A stretch of DNA of 64,000 nucleotides from Apilactobacillus ozensis DSM 23829 = JCM 17196 (GTDB lineage Bacteria; Bacillota; Bacilli; Lactobacillales; Lactobacillaceae): positions 59,076 to 123,075 of the forward strand of contig NZ_AYYQ01000001.1 in assembly GCF_001435995.1 (NCBI RefSeq), in the 5' to 3' direction. The notes under the pieces are model-generated. The model did no database searches. It was not told where the DNA came from and saw only the letters and a program-made list of their open reading frames with translations. Made by a program: the position numbers and the translations under genes. This document shows positions 24,103 through 32,850 of the stretch, piece after piece. The number at the start of each line of letters is the position of its first letter. Within the stretch, counting starts at the first letter, position 1.

Positions 24103-24864
24103 TTATGATAATAAGTGAACACCTTTATCAACGTAAATTAGGTCACCGGTAATTCCTGAAGATAAATCACTCATTAAGAAAGCTGCAGTGCCGCCAACTT
24201 GAAAAATATCGACACTCTTGCCATCTACGGTACGAATTTCAGATTCTTTAAGTAAGTCACCGTGATTCTTAATTCCAGTAACCGCTAAAGTCTTAATGGC
24301 ACCGGCAGAAATAGCGTTAACACGGATTTCCTTTTCACCTAAGTCACGAGCTAAATATCTAACATTTGCTTCAAGGGCTGCTTTAGCAACCCCCATCATA
24401 TTGTATGAAGGAATAGCTCTAGTAGAACCCATGTAAGTTAAAGTCGCAATACTTCCGCCAGCATGCATAATTTTACTTGCATATCTAGAAACCGAAATTA
24501 ATGAATATGCACTAATGTCTTGTGCAAGATTGTAACCATCTTTTTCAACGTCAATAACGCCACCAGATAAAGTCTTTTTATCAGCATATGCAATTGCGTG
24601 AACAACACCGTCAATGTTACCGTATTCTTCTTTAATAGTATTAAAAGTATTTTCTACGTTAGCATCTTCGGCAACGTCACATTGAATCATTGGCGTATTT
24701 TCTGGAGCAATTTTTTCTAGTTGACGTTTTAGACGGTCATTTTGATAAGTCAAAATAACTTGAGCACCTTGATCCATAAGGGTCTTGGCACATCCCCAAG
24801 CAATACTACGTCTATTAGCAACTCCCATTACAACAATTCTTTTTCCGTCTAAGATTCCTGCCAT
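24103..24864 (-). CDS. fabI: Enoyl-ACP reductase FabI
   Basis: Last reduction of each elongation round. The 253-residue NAD(P)H-dependent divergent short-chain dehydrogenase shows the FabI-specific cofactor motif GVANRRSIAWG (residues 14-24), catalytic Tyr154 and Lys161 in SYNMMGVAK (Y-x6-K spacing typical of FabI), and the AGAIKTLAVTGI substrate loop. Located between accA and acpT. The FabI-type reductase is the triclosan-sensitive class. Start ATG preceded by AGGAGGCC. Confidence 0.97.
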   Translation of the reverse strand: MAGILDGKRIVVMGVANRRSIAWGCAKTLMDQGAQVILTYQNDRLKRQLEKIAPENTPMIQCDVAEDANVENTFNTIKEEYGNIDGVVHAIAYADKKTLSGGVIDVEKDGYNLAQDISAYSLISVSRYASKIMHAGGSIATLTYMGSTRAIPSYNMMGVAKAALEANVRYLARDLGEKEIRVNAISAGAIKTLAVTGIKNHGDLLKESEIRTVDGKSVDIFQVGGTAAFLMSDLSSGITGDLIYVDKGVHLLS

Positions 24865-24910
24865 CAGATTTGGCCTCCTAAATTAATAAAATCATTATTA
24901 GAAATTACGT

Positions 24911-25681
24911 TTAGTTAAACTTTCGATAACGTTTATGACGGTTGTCTAACAGTTCATCTTTAGGTAGTTTCTTTAGTTTATTTATCTGTGTCAATAATTC
25001 ATTTTTTAAATTGTTCATTGTTTCTTCGTCATGAACTTCAGGAATTATTTTGTCAATAATTCCATTTTTAATTAAATCTTCGGGAGTTAATCCCATTTGT
25101 TCAGCTGCTTCAGCTGCCCTACTTGAATCTTTCCATAAAATGGTGGCATAACCTTCAGGCGATAAAATTGAATAGACACTATTTTCCATTGCCCAGACAC
25201 AATCACCTACAGCCAGTGCTAAAGCACCGCCACTGCCACCTTCACCAACAATGATACTAATGTATGGTACCGATAAATTTAAGCCTTGCATAATGGATTG
25301 CGCAATCATATAACCTTGGCCATGATACTCAGCATCTACCCCAGGATAAGCTCCTGGCGTATTTATTAAATTAATAATTGGTCGGTTAAATTTTTCAGCT
25401 TGTTTCATTAAACGCAAGGCTTTTCTATAACCATCCGGTTCTGCTGATCCAAAATGACGCTCAATATTTGAATCAGTATCAAATCCCTTTTGAATACTGG
25501 TAATCGTTACTGGCAAACCATCAATTGTTCCAATCCCAGTATAAACTGCTGGATCATCACCATATGCTCGATCACCATGTAATTCCATAAAATCATCAGT
25601 TAGACCAGCTACTAAGTCATGGATACTAATTTTATTAGAACCTCTTGCAGCCATTACACGTTCATATGCTGATTTAGTCAT
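24911..25681 (-). CDS. accA: Acetyl-CoA carboxylase carboxyltransferase subunit alpha
   Basis: Half of the carboxyltransferase that moves CO2 from carboxybiotin to acetyl-CoA. The 256-residue protein is a crotonase-fold subunit with DFMELHGDRAYGDDPA, the GSAEPDGYRKALRLMKQAEKF stretch, LINTPGAYPGVDAEYHGQG and IIVGEGGSGGALALA. It is the shorter lactobacillus form, lacking the N-terminal helical extension of the E. coli subunit. Lies 12 bases after accD. Confidence 0.97.
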   Translation of the reverse strand: MTKSAYERVMAARGSNKISIHDLVAGLTDDFMELHGDRAYGDDPAVYTGIGTIDGLPVTITSIQKGFDTDSNIERHFGSAEPDGYRKALRLMKQAEKFNRPIINLINTPGAYPGVDAEYHGQGYMIAQSIMQGLNLSVPYISIIVGEGGSGGALALAVGDCVWAMENSVYSILSPEGYATILWKDSSRAAEAAEQMGLTPEDLIKNGIIDKIIPEVHDEETMNNLKNELLTQINKLKKLPKDELLDNRHKRYRKFN

Positions 25682-25693
25682 AATAGTGTCCTC

Positions 25694-26506
25694 CTAGTTC
25701 CATGCTAATAACTTAGCTAATGTAGATTTCATTTCTGAACGCTTAACAATTGCATCTAGAAAACCATTTTTTAATAAAGTTTCCGCTCTTTGAAAATCTT
25801 TTGGCGGACGTTGTTGAATTGTCTTTTCAATTACTCGACGTCCCGCAAAACCAATCAAAGTATGCGGTTCAGAAATATTAATATCGCCTTCCATTGCAAA
25901 ACTAGCTGTTACCCCACCAGTTGTTGGATCGGTTAATACAGATATGTACAACAGACCTTTTTTAGAATGATCAGCAACTGCTTGAGAAACTTTAGCCATT
26001 TGCATCAACGAATGAATTCCTTCTTGCATTCTAGCACCACCAGATGCCGAAAAAACAATTACTGGTAAATTATCTTCTGTACACTTTTCAAATAAACGCG
26101 TTAATTTTTCACCGGTTGCAGTTCCTAGACTACCCATGATAAAACGCCAATCCATAACTGCAATTCCAAAACTTTTGTCACCAATTTTTCCAATTCCAGT
26201 TTGAACACCTTCATTTAAGCCAGTTACTTCACGTGATTTTTTTAGTTTACCTAAATATTTTTCATCATTGAAACAACTGGAAGTTTTCAAATCAGTATTA
26301 ATTGGCGTAAATTTATCACAAATCATTGAAATACGTTTTTCATGGCCTATTCTAAAACCAAAACTACATTCAGGACATTCGTAATACTTGCCTAATTTTT
26401 TTCTATAAAAACTTGCTTTACAAAATGGACACTTAACCCATAAATCATCGGGAATTTTATCCATTAGCATTTGCAAGTCTTGTGTATCAGAATTATTTTG
26501 TGTCAA
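25694..26506 (-). CDS. accD: Acetyl-CoA carboxylase carboxyltransferase subunit beta
   Basis: Partner of AccA. The 270-residue protein begins with the Cys4 zinc finger: Cys26, Cys29, Cys44, Cys47 (VKCPFCKASF and YYECPECSFGF), followed by the carboxyltransferase core with FSASGGARMQEG and LTDPTTGGVTASFAMEGDI. TTG start overlaps the accC end by 14 bases, indicating translational coupling so subunits are made in balance. Confidence 0.96.
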   Translation of the reverse strand: MTQNNSDTQDLQMLMDKIPDDLWVKCPFCKASFYRKKLGKYYECPECSFGFRIGHEKRISMICDKFTPINTDLKTSSCFNDEKYLGKLKKSREVTGLNEGVQTGIGKIGDKSFGIAVMDWRFIMGSLGTATGEKLTRLFEKCTEDNLPVIVFSASGGARMQEGIHSLMQMAKVSQAVADHSKKGLLYISVLTDPTTGGVTASFAMEGDINISEPHTLIGFAGRRVIEKTIQQRPPKDFQRAETLLKNGFLDAIVKRSEMKSTLAKLLAWN

Positions 26507-27869
26507 ATTGCTTCAACCACTCTTTCAAGAATGAGTTTTCAATGTACAAATTATTAAAATTAGAATCATTGAAATTCTTATCTTCTAACAAGTCACATAG
26601 AAATTGTCGATTAGTATTAACGCCTTCAATTTCAAACTCTTTGATTACTCGTTTCATCTTAGTAACTGCCTGCGCCTTAGTTGGCATATGCACAATAATT
26701 TTAGCAATCATTGAATCATAGAAAGGTGAAATCACACTACCTTCTTCTACTCCTGAATCAATTCGAACCCCTTTAGTCCCAAATGGAAAACTTAACTTAG
26801 TAATTTTACCTGGTGAAGGTAAAAAACCATTTTGAGGGTCTTCAGCATTAATTCGACATTCAATCGCATAGCTATCTTCACGAATATCTGCTTGAGTAAA
26901 TGGTAGCTTTTCGCCTTCAGCTACTAATACTTGATCTTTAATTAGTTGAACTCCAGCCACTTCTTCCGTAACTGTATGCTCCACTTGTAAACGAGTATTC
27001 ATTTCCATGAAGTAAAATTTCATATTTTCTTCATCAAGTAAAAATTCGAAAGTTCCAGTGTTTTCATAACCAATTTCTTTAGTTGCCTTGGTAACTAGTT
27101 CACCTAGATAGTGTCGTTGCTCTGGTGAAACCTTCATACATGGACTTTCTTCCAAAATCTTTTGATGCTCACGTTGTAATGAACAATCACGTTCTGGAAA
27201 ATAGACTACGTTGCCAAATTGGTCCGCAATAACCTGCATTTCAATATGTTTAGCATTGCTCAAATCTTTTTCCATGTATACTGCATCATCACCAAATGAC
27301 ATCTTAGCTTCATGCTTAGTGGTAGCAAAAACATTTTTTAGTTCGGCTTCATTAGAAATTTTTCTAATTCCTTTACCACCACCACCAGCTGCGGCTTTTA
27401 ACATCACAGGATAAACAATTTCATCAGCAATTTTAATGGCTTCATCAATATCTTTAATAAATCCATCACTACCTGGAATAGTTGGAACACCACTTTTTTT
27501 CATGGCAGCTTTGGCATGTGATTTATTACCCATCAAATCAATAACCTTAGAACTAGGGCCAATAAATTTAATATGACATTGTTCACATAACTCAGCAAAT
27601 TCAGCATTTTCAGAAAGAAAACCATATCCAGGATGAATTGCATCACAATTAGTTAAACAAGCCGCATCAATAATTGATGGCATATCCAAATACGATTCAT
27701 TTGGGAAGGGGCCACCGATACAAACTGATTTATCAGCTAATTTAACAAACATGCTATCCTTGTCAGCTGTAGAGTAAACTGCAACTGCTTCGATGTTCAT
27801 TTCATGTAGCGAGCGAATAATTTGTACCGCAATCTCGCCACGGTTTGCGACTAAAACTCTCTTAAACAT
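26493..27869 (-). CDS. accC: Acetyl-CoA carboxylase, biotin carboxylase subunit
   Basis: ATP-grasp enzyme that carboxylates the biotin of AccB. 458 residues: N-terminal FKRVLVANRGEIAVQIIRSLHEMNIE, the glycine loop KAAAGGGGKGIRKI, ATP site FPERDCSLQREHQKILEE, and catalytic region MNTRLQVEHTVTE with Arg and Glu. The C-terminal lid ends near ENSFLKEWLKQFDTK, slightly longer than average. Located between fabZ and accD. Confidence 0.97.
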   Translation of the reverse strand: MFKRVLVANRGEIAVQIIRSLHEMNIEAVAVYSTADKDSMFVKLADKSVCIGGPFPNESYLDMPSIIDAACLTNCDAIHPGYGFLSENAEFAELCEQCHIKFIGPSSKVIDLMGNKSHAKAAMKKSGVPTIPGSDGFIKDIDEAIKIADEIVYPVMLKAAAGGGGKGIRKISNEAELKNVFATTKHEAKMSFGDDAVYMEKDLSNAKHIEMQVIADQFGNVVYFPERDCSLQREHQKILEESPCMKVSPEQRHYLGELVTKATKEIGYENTGTFEFLLDEENMKFYFMEMNTRLQVEHTVTEEVAGVQLIKDQVLVAEGEKLPFTQADIREDSYAIECRINAEDPQNGFLPSPGKITKLSFPFGTKGVRIDSGVEEGSVISPFYDSMIAKIIVHMPTKAQAVTKMKRVIKEFEIEGVNTNRQFLCDLLEDKNFNDSNFNNLYIENSFLKEWLKQFDTK

Positions 27870-27889
27870 TAAATCACCCTTATATAAAG

Positions 27890-28303
27890 CTATTCAATCG
27901 CAAAAATTAAATTAGCTTCACAAATAATCTTGCCGTCTCTAGTAATCGTTCCGTGACCTTCGCCAATGTTACGTTTTAATTTAATCATTTGAACGGCTAG
28001 GTCTAACTTATCTCCAGGTCTAAAACTGTCTTCAAAAGTAGCATTTTTAATTCCACCAAAGAAAACATTACGACCTTTATATTCAGGCATAGAAAGCAAT
28101 GATACTACCCCTGTTTGAGCTAGCATTTCCATCGCTAAAGGTCGAGGCATTCCAAACTCTTTATGTTGATTTTGAAAAAACCATTCGTTGACATTCAAAA
28201 GCTTAGTTGCTTTTGCGCCCTCTCCTGGTTTTGCTTCTTCAATCTTATCAATCATTTGAAATGGATATCTTTGTGGAATAAATTCTTGTACGTTATATTC
28301 CAA
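27890..28303 (-). CDS. fabZ: FabZ-like 3-hydroxyacyl-ACP dehydratase (divergent copy)
   Basis: A 137-residue hot-dog protein next to accB. The start IPQRYPFQMIDKIEEAKPGEGAKATK is FabZ-like, but the active-site stretch reads WFFQNQHKEFGMPRPLAMEMLAQTG rather than GHFPxxPxMPGVLIIEAMAQ: the His and the Glu are kept, while the glycine-rich neighbours have changed. Lactobacilli often have this second copy in the acc part of the operon. It might be the isomerase/dehydratase (FabN-like role needed for unsaturated fatty acids) or a structural variant; the sequence does not decide. TTG start with GGAGGAGG upstream. Confidence 0.85.
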   Translation of the reverse strand: MEYNVQEFIPQRYPFQMIDKIEEAKPGEGAKATKLLNVNEWFFQNQHKEFGMPRPLAMEMLAQTGVVSLLSMPEYKGRNVFFGGIKNATFEDSFRPGDKLDLAVQMIKLKRNIGEGHGTITRDGKIICEANLIFAIE

Positions 28304-28305
28304 GA

Positions 28306-28743
28306 TTAGTCCTCCTCCACTTCAAAAATAGGTTGGTTATATTCAACCATTGAACCATTATCAGTCATTTTCTTAGTAATCGTACCATTTACAGTACTCT
28401 TAACTTCATTAATAACTTTCATGGCTTCAATGACACAAACAACTTCGCCTTTTTTAACGTGGTCGCCAATATTTTTATAAACTGGTTTTTCAGGGCTTGG
28501 TGAGAAATATACGATGCCTACTAAAGGTGCAGTGATCTTACTACTGTTGTTAGCAGGCTTAGTTTCAGTATTAGGAACTGATGAGGTTGCAGCTGGAGCA
28601 TTATCACTAACTACATTGGCGCTATCTTTACTACTTAATTTGCTGAAGTAAATGTTAGTTCCATCTTCACCATCAATTTTAAGTTCTTGTATACTGGAAT
28701 TATCAAACTTATCCATTAATTTTTCGATATCTTTTTCGTTCAT
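28306..28743 (-). CDS. accB: Acetyl-CoA carboxylase biotin carboxyl carrier protein
   Basis: Carries biotin between the carboxylase and transferase. 145 residues: N-terminal amphipathic region, a flexible Ala/Ser/Pro/Thr linker (residues 40-70) and a C-terminal biotinyl domain with the biotin attachment Lys109 in EAMKVINEV (usual consensus EAMKLMNE). The downstream half has the typical TAPLVGIVYFSPSPEKPVY start. Substrate of the BirA in the same operon. Confidence 0.96.
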   Translation of the reverse strand: MNEKDIEKLMDKFDNSSIQELKIDGEDGTNIYFSKLSSKDSANVVSDNAPAATSSVPNTETKPANNSSKITAPLVGIVYFSPSPEKPVYKNIGDHVKKGEVVCVIEAMKVINEVKSTVNGTITKKMTDNGSMVEYNQPIFEVEED

Positions 28744-28788
28744 TACAGATTCTCCCGTTAATTAAGATTTGTTCTTATTTAACTCAGT

Positions 28789-29529
28789 TTACATAGTTAA
28801 GCCGCCATCAACAGTGATTACTTGACCAGTTACATAGCTACTGTGAATTAAGAATTCAACAACTTCTGCAACTTCGTCTGGATTTCCAAAACGGCCAAGC
28901 GGAATTTGTTCTTCCCACTTCTTGATGTTTTTATCACTTAACTTAGCAGTCATATCAGAAGTAATCATCCCTGGAGCTACTGCATTACAACGAATTCCAC
29001 GTAACGCACCTTCTTGTGCAGTCGTCTTAGTCAATCCAACAATTCCCGCTTTACTTGAAGAATAGTTAGCTTGACCTAAATTACCGTGTAATCCCGCAAT
29101 ACTAGCCATGTTGATAATACAACCTTGACGTTTCTTTTGCATGTTCTTTAAAGCAAATTTAGTCATGTTGAATACTCCAAACAAGTTAGTATCCAAAACT
29201 TGTTTAAATGATTCTGCTTTCATTCTAGTTAATAAAGTATCTTGCGTAATTCCAGCGTTATTGATTAAAACATCAATGCGGCCGTACTTATCAACCACTT
29301 CATTTACCATAGACTTAGCATCGTCTTCTGAAGCAACATCTCCAACTAAAATATCAACTGGATTAGCAAACTTGCTTTGTAGTTCATCGCGTTCAGCTTC
29401 TGACAAATCACGATGAGAATTAGCAATCACAATGTTATTGCTATCTTTGGCTAATCTAATGGCATCTGCCAGACCAAGTCCTTTGGTGGCACCAGTAATT
29501 AAAATAACTTTTTTATCAGTATTATCCAT
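28789..29529 (-). CDS. fabG: 3-oxoacyl-ACP reductase FabG
   Basis: NADPH-dependent reduction of 3-ketoacyl-ACP. 246 residues: ITGATKGLGLADA (Rossmann motif, residues 11-23), NNAGITQD, catalytic Ser143, Tyr156 and Lys160 (MASIAGLHGNLGQANYSSSK), and ending YVTGQVITVDGGLTM, all typical. 45 bases separate it from accB, two bases from fabD. Confidence 0.97.
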   Translation of the reverse strand: MDNTDKKVILITGATKGLGLADAIRLAKDSNNIVIANSHRDLSEAERDELQSKFANPVDILVGDVASEDDAKSMVNEVVDKYGRIDVLINNAGITQDTLLTRMKAESFKQVLDTNLFGVFNMTKFALKNMQKKRQGCIINMASIAGLHGNLGQANYSSSKAGIVGLTKTTAQEGALRGIRCNAVAPGMITSDMTAKLSDKNIKKWEEQIPLGRFGNPDEVAEVVEFLIHSSYVTGQVITVDGGLTM

Positions 29530-29530
29530 G

Positions 29531-30436
29531 CTAATCCTCCTTTAATTTATCAAGTAATGCATTTAATGAATCGACACTATCAACATTGTAGGTAGGAACA
29601 CCTTTAACAGTTTTCTTAGCTAGTTTGCTCAATGTATTACCTGGTCCAATTTCAATGAATGCATCAATTTGATTATCTTCAACTGCCTGTAAATCCTGCA
29701 TAAAATGCGTTGGATTAATCAATTGTTGTACTAGTGTTTCCTTAATTGAACTAGCTGCGAATGGTTTTGCGGTAGTATTACTCATTACCGTAAATTCAGG
29801 TTCATTAAAATCTTCATTTGCCAAACGTTCTGATAATTTATCAGATGCTAGTTGCATTAAAGGCGTGTGTGATGCTACTGCAACTTTCAACGGAATAACT
29901 CTTTTAACACCTTGTGCTTTAAAGACTTCCATTGCTTTTTTTACACCATCTTTAGTTCCACCGATTACGGTTTGTTTTGCGGTATTGTAGTTAGCAGGAT
30001 AAACTCCATCAATATCATCACAAACTTGCTTAACAGTATCCGGACTAATTCCTAAGACAGCTGCCATTGCACCTGGGTTCTTTTCACCAGCTTCATCCAT
30101 GTACATAGAACGATCATGTACTAATTTTAGCCCTGATTGAAAAGATAGTGCTTTAGCAGCAACTAAAGCACTATACTCACCTAAGCTCAAACCCATTCCA
30201 ACACTAGCTTTTGGTAACTTATCAGCTAAAATGCGATAAATTGCCACGCTCATTGTTAAGATTGCGATTTGAGTATTCTTAGAATTATCAAAAATGTCTG
30301 GATCTGATAAGTTTAAATTTAAAACACTAGATGCTTCATCAATGGTCTTTTTATAGATAGCATTCGATTTATATAAATCTTGGCCCATCTTTGGAAATTG
30401 ACTTCCTTGTCCACTGAATAAATAACAAATATTCAA
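29531..30436 (-). CDS. fabD: Malonyl-CoA:ACP transacylase
   Basis: Loads malonyl units on ACP. 301 residues: LFSGQGSQFPKMGQD at the start, nucleophile Ser84 in MGLSLGEYSA, active-site His in KVAVASHTPLMQ, and the closing segment FIEIGPGNTLSKLAKK. Begins with TTG preceded by AGGAGTG. Follows acpP directly. Confidence 0.96.
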   Translation of the reverse strand: MNICYLFSGQGSQFPKMGQDLYKSNAIYKKTIDEASSVLNLNLSDPDIFDNSKNTQIAILTMSVAIYRILADKLPKASVGMGLSLGEYSALVAAKALSFQSGLKLVHDRSMYMDEAGEKNPGAMAAVLGISPDTVKQVCDDIDGVYPANYNTAKQTVIGGTKDGVKKAMEVFKAQGVKRVIPLKVAVASHTPLMQLASDKLSERLANEDFNEPEFTVMSNTTAKPFAASSIKETLVQQLINPTHFMQDLQAVEDNQIDAFIEIGPGNTLSKLAKKTVKGVPTYNVDSVDSLNALLDKLKED

Positions 30437-30462
30437 ATTTAAACACTCCTAAGCAAATCTAA

Positions 30463-30708
30463 TTATTTTTCGTCTAATTGTTTTGCAACGTAATCAACTA
30501 ATTGATTTACAGTTTCAATATCATTGTCTGAATCAATTTCAATGTCGTATTCGTCTTCTAAAGCGTCAACGATTTCAAATAAGTCAAGACTGTCTAAATC
30601 CAAGTTTTCTTTGAAGTTAGTGTCCATTTTAATGTCTTCAGCCTTAACGTCTGATTGGTCCACAACGATTTCTTTTACTTTATCAAAAATTGCATTCTTG
30701 TCTGCCAT
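30463..30708 (-). CDS. acpP: Acyl carrier protein
   Basis: Four-helix carrier of growing acyl chains. 81 residues from MADKNAIF; phosphopantetheine goes on Ser40 of NLDLDSLDLFEIVDALEDEYDIEI, the strongly acidic helix II that docks the enzymes. ATG at 30708 is chosen because GGAG (30720-30723) lies 11 bases ahead; the upstream in-frame GTG touches that site. Confidence 0.97.
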   Translation of the reverse strand: MADKNAIFDKVKEIVVDQSDVKAEDIKMDTNFKENLDLDSLDLFEIVDALEDEYDIEIDSDNDIETVNQLVDYVAKQLDEK

Positions 30709-30733
30709 AATATAATTCACTCCATAATATAAT

Positions 30734-31687
30734 TTAGTATTTTAAAATAACAGTTCCAGTGGTTAGGCCGCCACCAAAACCAGAAAGGGCAACAATGTTA
30801 CCCCTAGTTATTGTACCATGCTGTGTCAATTCTTCTAACAAAATCGGTTCGCTAGCTGCTGCAGTATTCCCGTAGTGATTAATGTTGATTGGAAAACGAT
30901 CAATGCTGATACCTAATTTCCTAGAAACACTTTTTATAATCCTAGCATTCGCCTGATGCAAAACAAAATAATCAATGTCTTTTAAGTCAAGTTTTGCAAC
31001 ATCAGCAGCTCTTGTAATAGAAGCTGGAACGCTATGCGTAGCAAAATCATAAACTGCTCGACCATCCATGTGAAAGTAAATATCAGCGTTTTTATCTGTT
31101 TTACTCATATGTCCAGCAGTTAGGGAACTTCCTTTATCACCATAAGTCTTTAAATCTTTAGATAATATTTGACCACTGCCTTGATTCGAAACTAAAACTC
31201 CACCAGCTCCATCACCAAATAATACCGCAGTGCTACGGTCGTTCCAATCAATCATTTTGCTAAGTGTTTCACCACCAATCAGAATTCCCTTAGATTCAAC
31301 TTTTTGATTCAATAATGAATTCAAAATGTCTAATCCAAACACAAATCCTGAACAAGCAGCATTAATATCAAATGCAACTGCATTTGTCGCCCCAATTAGG
31401 CCTTGAACAGCAGCTGCAGTCGAAGGCGTTTGATAATCAGAAGACATAGTTCCAACAATTATGAAATCTATTTCTGAAACATCAACCCTCGCTCTTTGAA
31501 GCAGTTTTTCAGCAACATTAGTACATAAAGAAGTAGTCGTCTCCTTATTAGCAATGTGACGCGTTTTAATCCCAGTTCTTCTGGTAATCCATTCATCAGA
31601 AGTATCCATGATTTTTGCTAAATCGTCATTAGTAACTACTTTTTCAGGAACAGCTTTAGCAGTCGATAAAATGGAAAAACCGCTCAT
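30734..31687 (-). CDS. fabH: Beta-ketoacyl-ACP synthase III
   Basis: Starts each fatty acid chain from acetyl-CoA and malonyl-ACP. 317 residues with catalytic Cys112 (INAACSGFVFGLD), His244 (VLHQANARI) and Asn274 (NHYGNTAAASE). First gene of the operon; no fabT-type MarR regulator precedes it in this window, unlike many lactic acid bacteria. An inverted repeat at 31727-31744 may be an operator. GAAGGAGAC upstream of ATG. Confidence 0.96.
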   Translation of the reverse strand: MSGFSILSTAKAVPEKVVTNDDLAKIMDTSDEWITRRTGIKTRHIANKETTTSLCTNVAEKLLQRARVDVSEIDFIIVGTMSSDYQTPSTAAAVQGLIGATNAVAFDINAACSGFVFGLDILNSLLNQKVESKGILIGGETLSKMIDWNDRSTAVLFGDGAGGVLVSNQGSGQILSKDLKTYGDKGSSLTAGHMSKTDKNADIYFHMDGRAVYDFATHSVPASITRAADVAKLDLKDIDYFVLHQANARIIKSVSRKLGISIDRFPININHYGNTAAASEPILLEELTQHGTITRGNIVALSGFGGGLTTGTVILKY

Positions 31688-31726
31688 GATGTCTCCTTCA
31701 ATAATAAAAAATAAGTATAATTTCTA

Positions 31727-31744
31727 AAACTACTGTTATAGTTT
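31727..31744. promoter_or_regulatory. Inverted repeat upstream of fabH
   Basis: AAACTA-N6-TAGTTT, perfect six-base arms, 40 bases before the fabH start. It resembles in size but not in letters the FabT palindrome (TTTGA/TCAAA type). Candidate operator of the operon. Confidence 0.4.
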
Positions 31745-31851
31745 CTGATATTTTTAACTTTTTTTCAACCATTAAGAATATCATACTTACTAAATCAAAG
31801 TGAAAATAGCCAATCTTATACAGGCTTTCAGCAAATATAATCACATCAAAA

Positions 31852-31889
31852 AAAATAAGTTACGATTATTTTAATCTGTAACTTATTTT
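31852..31889. terminator. Terminator of the PadR-DUF1700-DUF4097 operon
   Basis: Arms AAAATAAGTTAC (31852-31863) and GTAACTTATTTT (31878-31889) with inner pairing GATTA/TAATC; just past the DUF4097 stop at 31897. Confidence 0.87.
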
Positions 31890-31896
31890 ATACGTA

Positions 31897-32835
31897 TTAC
31901 TTAGATACGTTAATATCACCATCGCTAGTATAAAAATCATAATTCTTAATATTTTTAGAATTTAAATAGTTATTAGGTTGATAAACATTTGTACTGCCAT
32001 CATCAGATTTAGCAGATATTCTCACATTCTTATCGTTAACTAATCGACCTGAAATATCACCGTCTTCAGACTGTATCTTCAAATGCTTATTAGCCACTAG
32101 ATTATTAAATCCAATATTACCATTACTGGAATCACAGTAAAGTGAATCAAATACTACGTTTCTAAATTTAATATCACCGTTACTAGAAACAATCTGGCTT
32201 TCACCCTTGTTAAAATTACTATCACTCACAGAGACATTTCCATCATCACTATTAAGAACCGCATTGTTAGCTTTAATATTTTTTAAAATAACGTCACCAT
32301 CAGTACTACCAACTTTTAATTCGCCATTAATCGCCATATTTTGTAAGTTAACACTACCGCCACTTAGATTTAACGCCTTAGTATTTATATTTTTAATAGA
32401 GACGTCACCAGATTGATTATATTGATGAATATAATTTAAATAAGTTTTGCCTGGTAAGTAAATTTCAACTTTATTGGTAACATCTTGGAAAAAACCAATA
32501 AGCATAAATCCAGAATTACTGTTACCACTGATATCAAGGTTATTATCACCAGATATTTTGACTTTAATATTGTTTTCTCTAACGTCATGAACCACAACTC
32601 TAGGATTGGAGCTAGGTCGAATTAATACATTGGCATCGTTTCCAATGTTAATTGATTTAACATTAGCAACTTTTTTACCGTTAATTTCATGATAAGTATG
32701 TTTATTTTTAGATGCAACCATTAAGTTATGGTTACTGAAGTAGATTGGATGAATTCCATCTCGCATAAATCCTATAAACATAAGAACTATTCCAATTAGT
32801 ATAACAATCAAACTAATTGCGTACTTTTTTTTCAT
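31897..32835 (-). CDS. Membrane-anchored DUF4097 (adhesin-like) protein
   Basis: 312 residues: a signal anchor (residues 4-24, AISLIVILIGIVLMFIGFM) followed by a long extracellular repeat domain of beta strands in which the pattern of short G/D-N-hydrophobic turns repeats (SSNGDIKFRNV, SSNGNIGFNNL, SEDGDISGRLV, SDDGSTNVYQP, TSDGDINVSK). This is the DUF4097 right-handed beta-solenoid typical of proteins encoded beside PadR and DUF1700. Third gene of that operon. Role is probably cell-envelope stress or surface organisation; ligand unknown. Confidence 0.88.
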   Translation of the reverse strand: MKKKYAISLIVILIGIVLMFIGFMRDGIHPIYFSNHNLMVASKNKHTYHEINGKKVANVKSINIGNDANVLIRPSSNPRVVVHDVRENNIKVKISGDNNLDISGNSNSGFMLIGFFQDVTNKVEIYLPGKTYLNYIHQYNQSGDVSIKNINTKALNLSGGSVNLQNMAINGELKVGSTDGDVILKNIKANNAVLNSDDGNVSVSDSNFNKGESQIVSSNGDIKFRNVVFDSLYCDSSNGNIGFNNLVANKHLKIQSEDGDISGRLVNDKNVRISAKSDDGSTNVYQPNNYLNSKNIKNYDFYTSDGDINVSK

Positions 32836-32850
32836 ATTATCTTCACTCTC

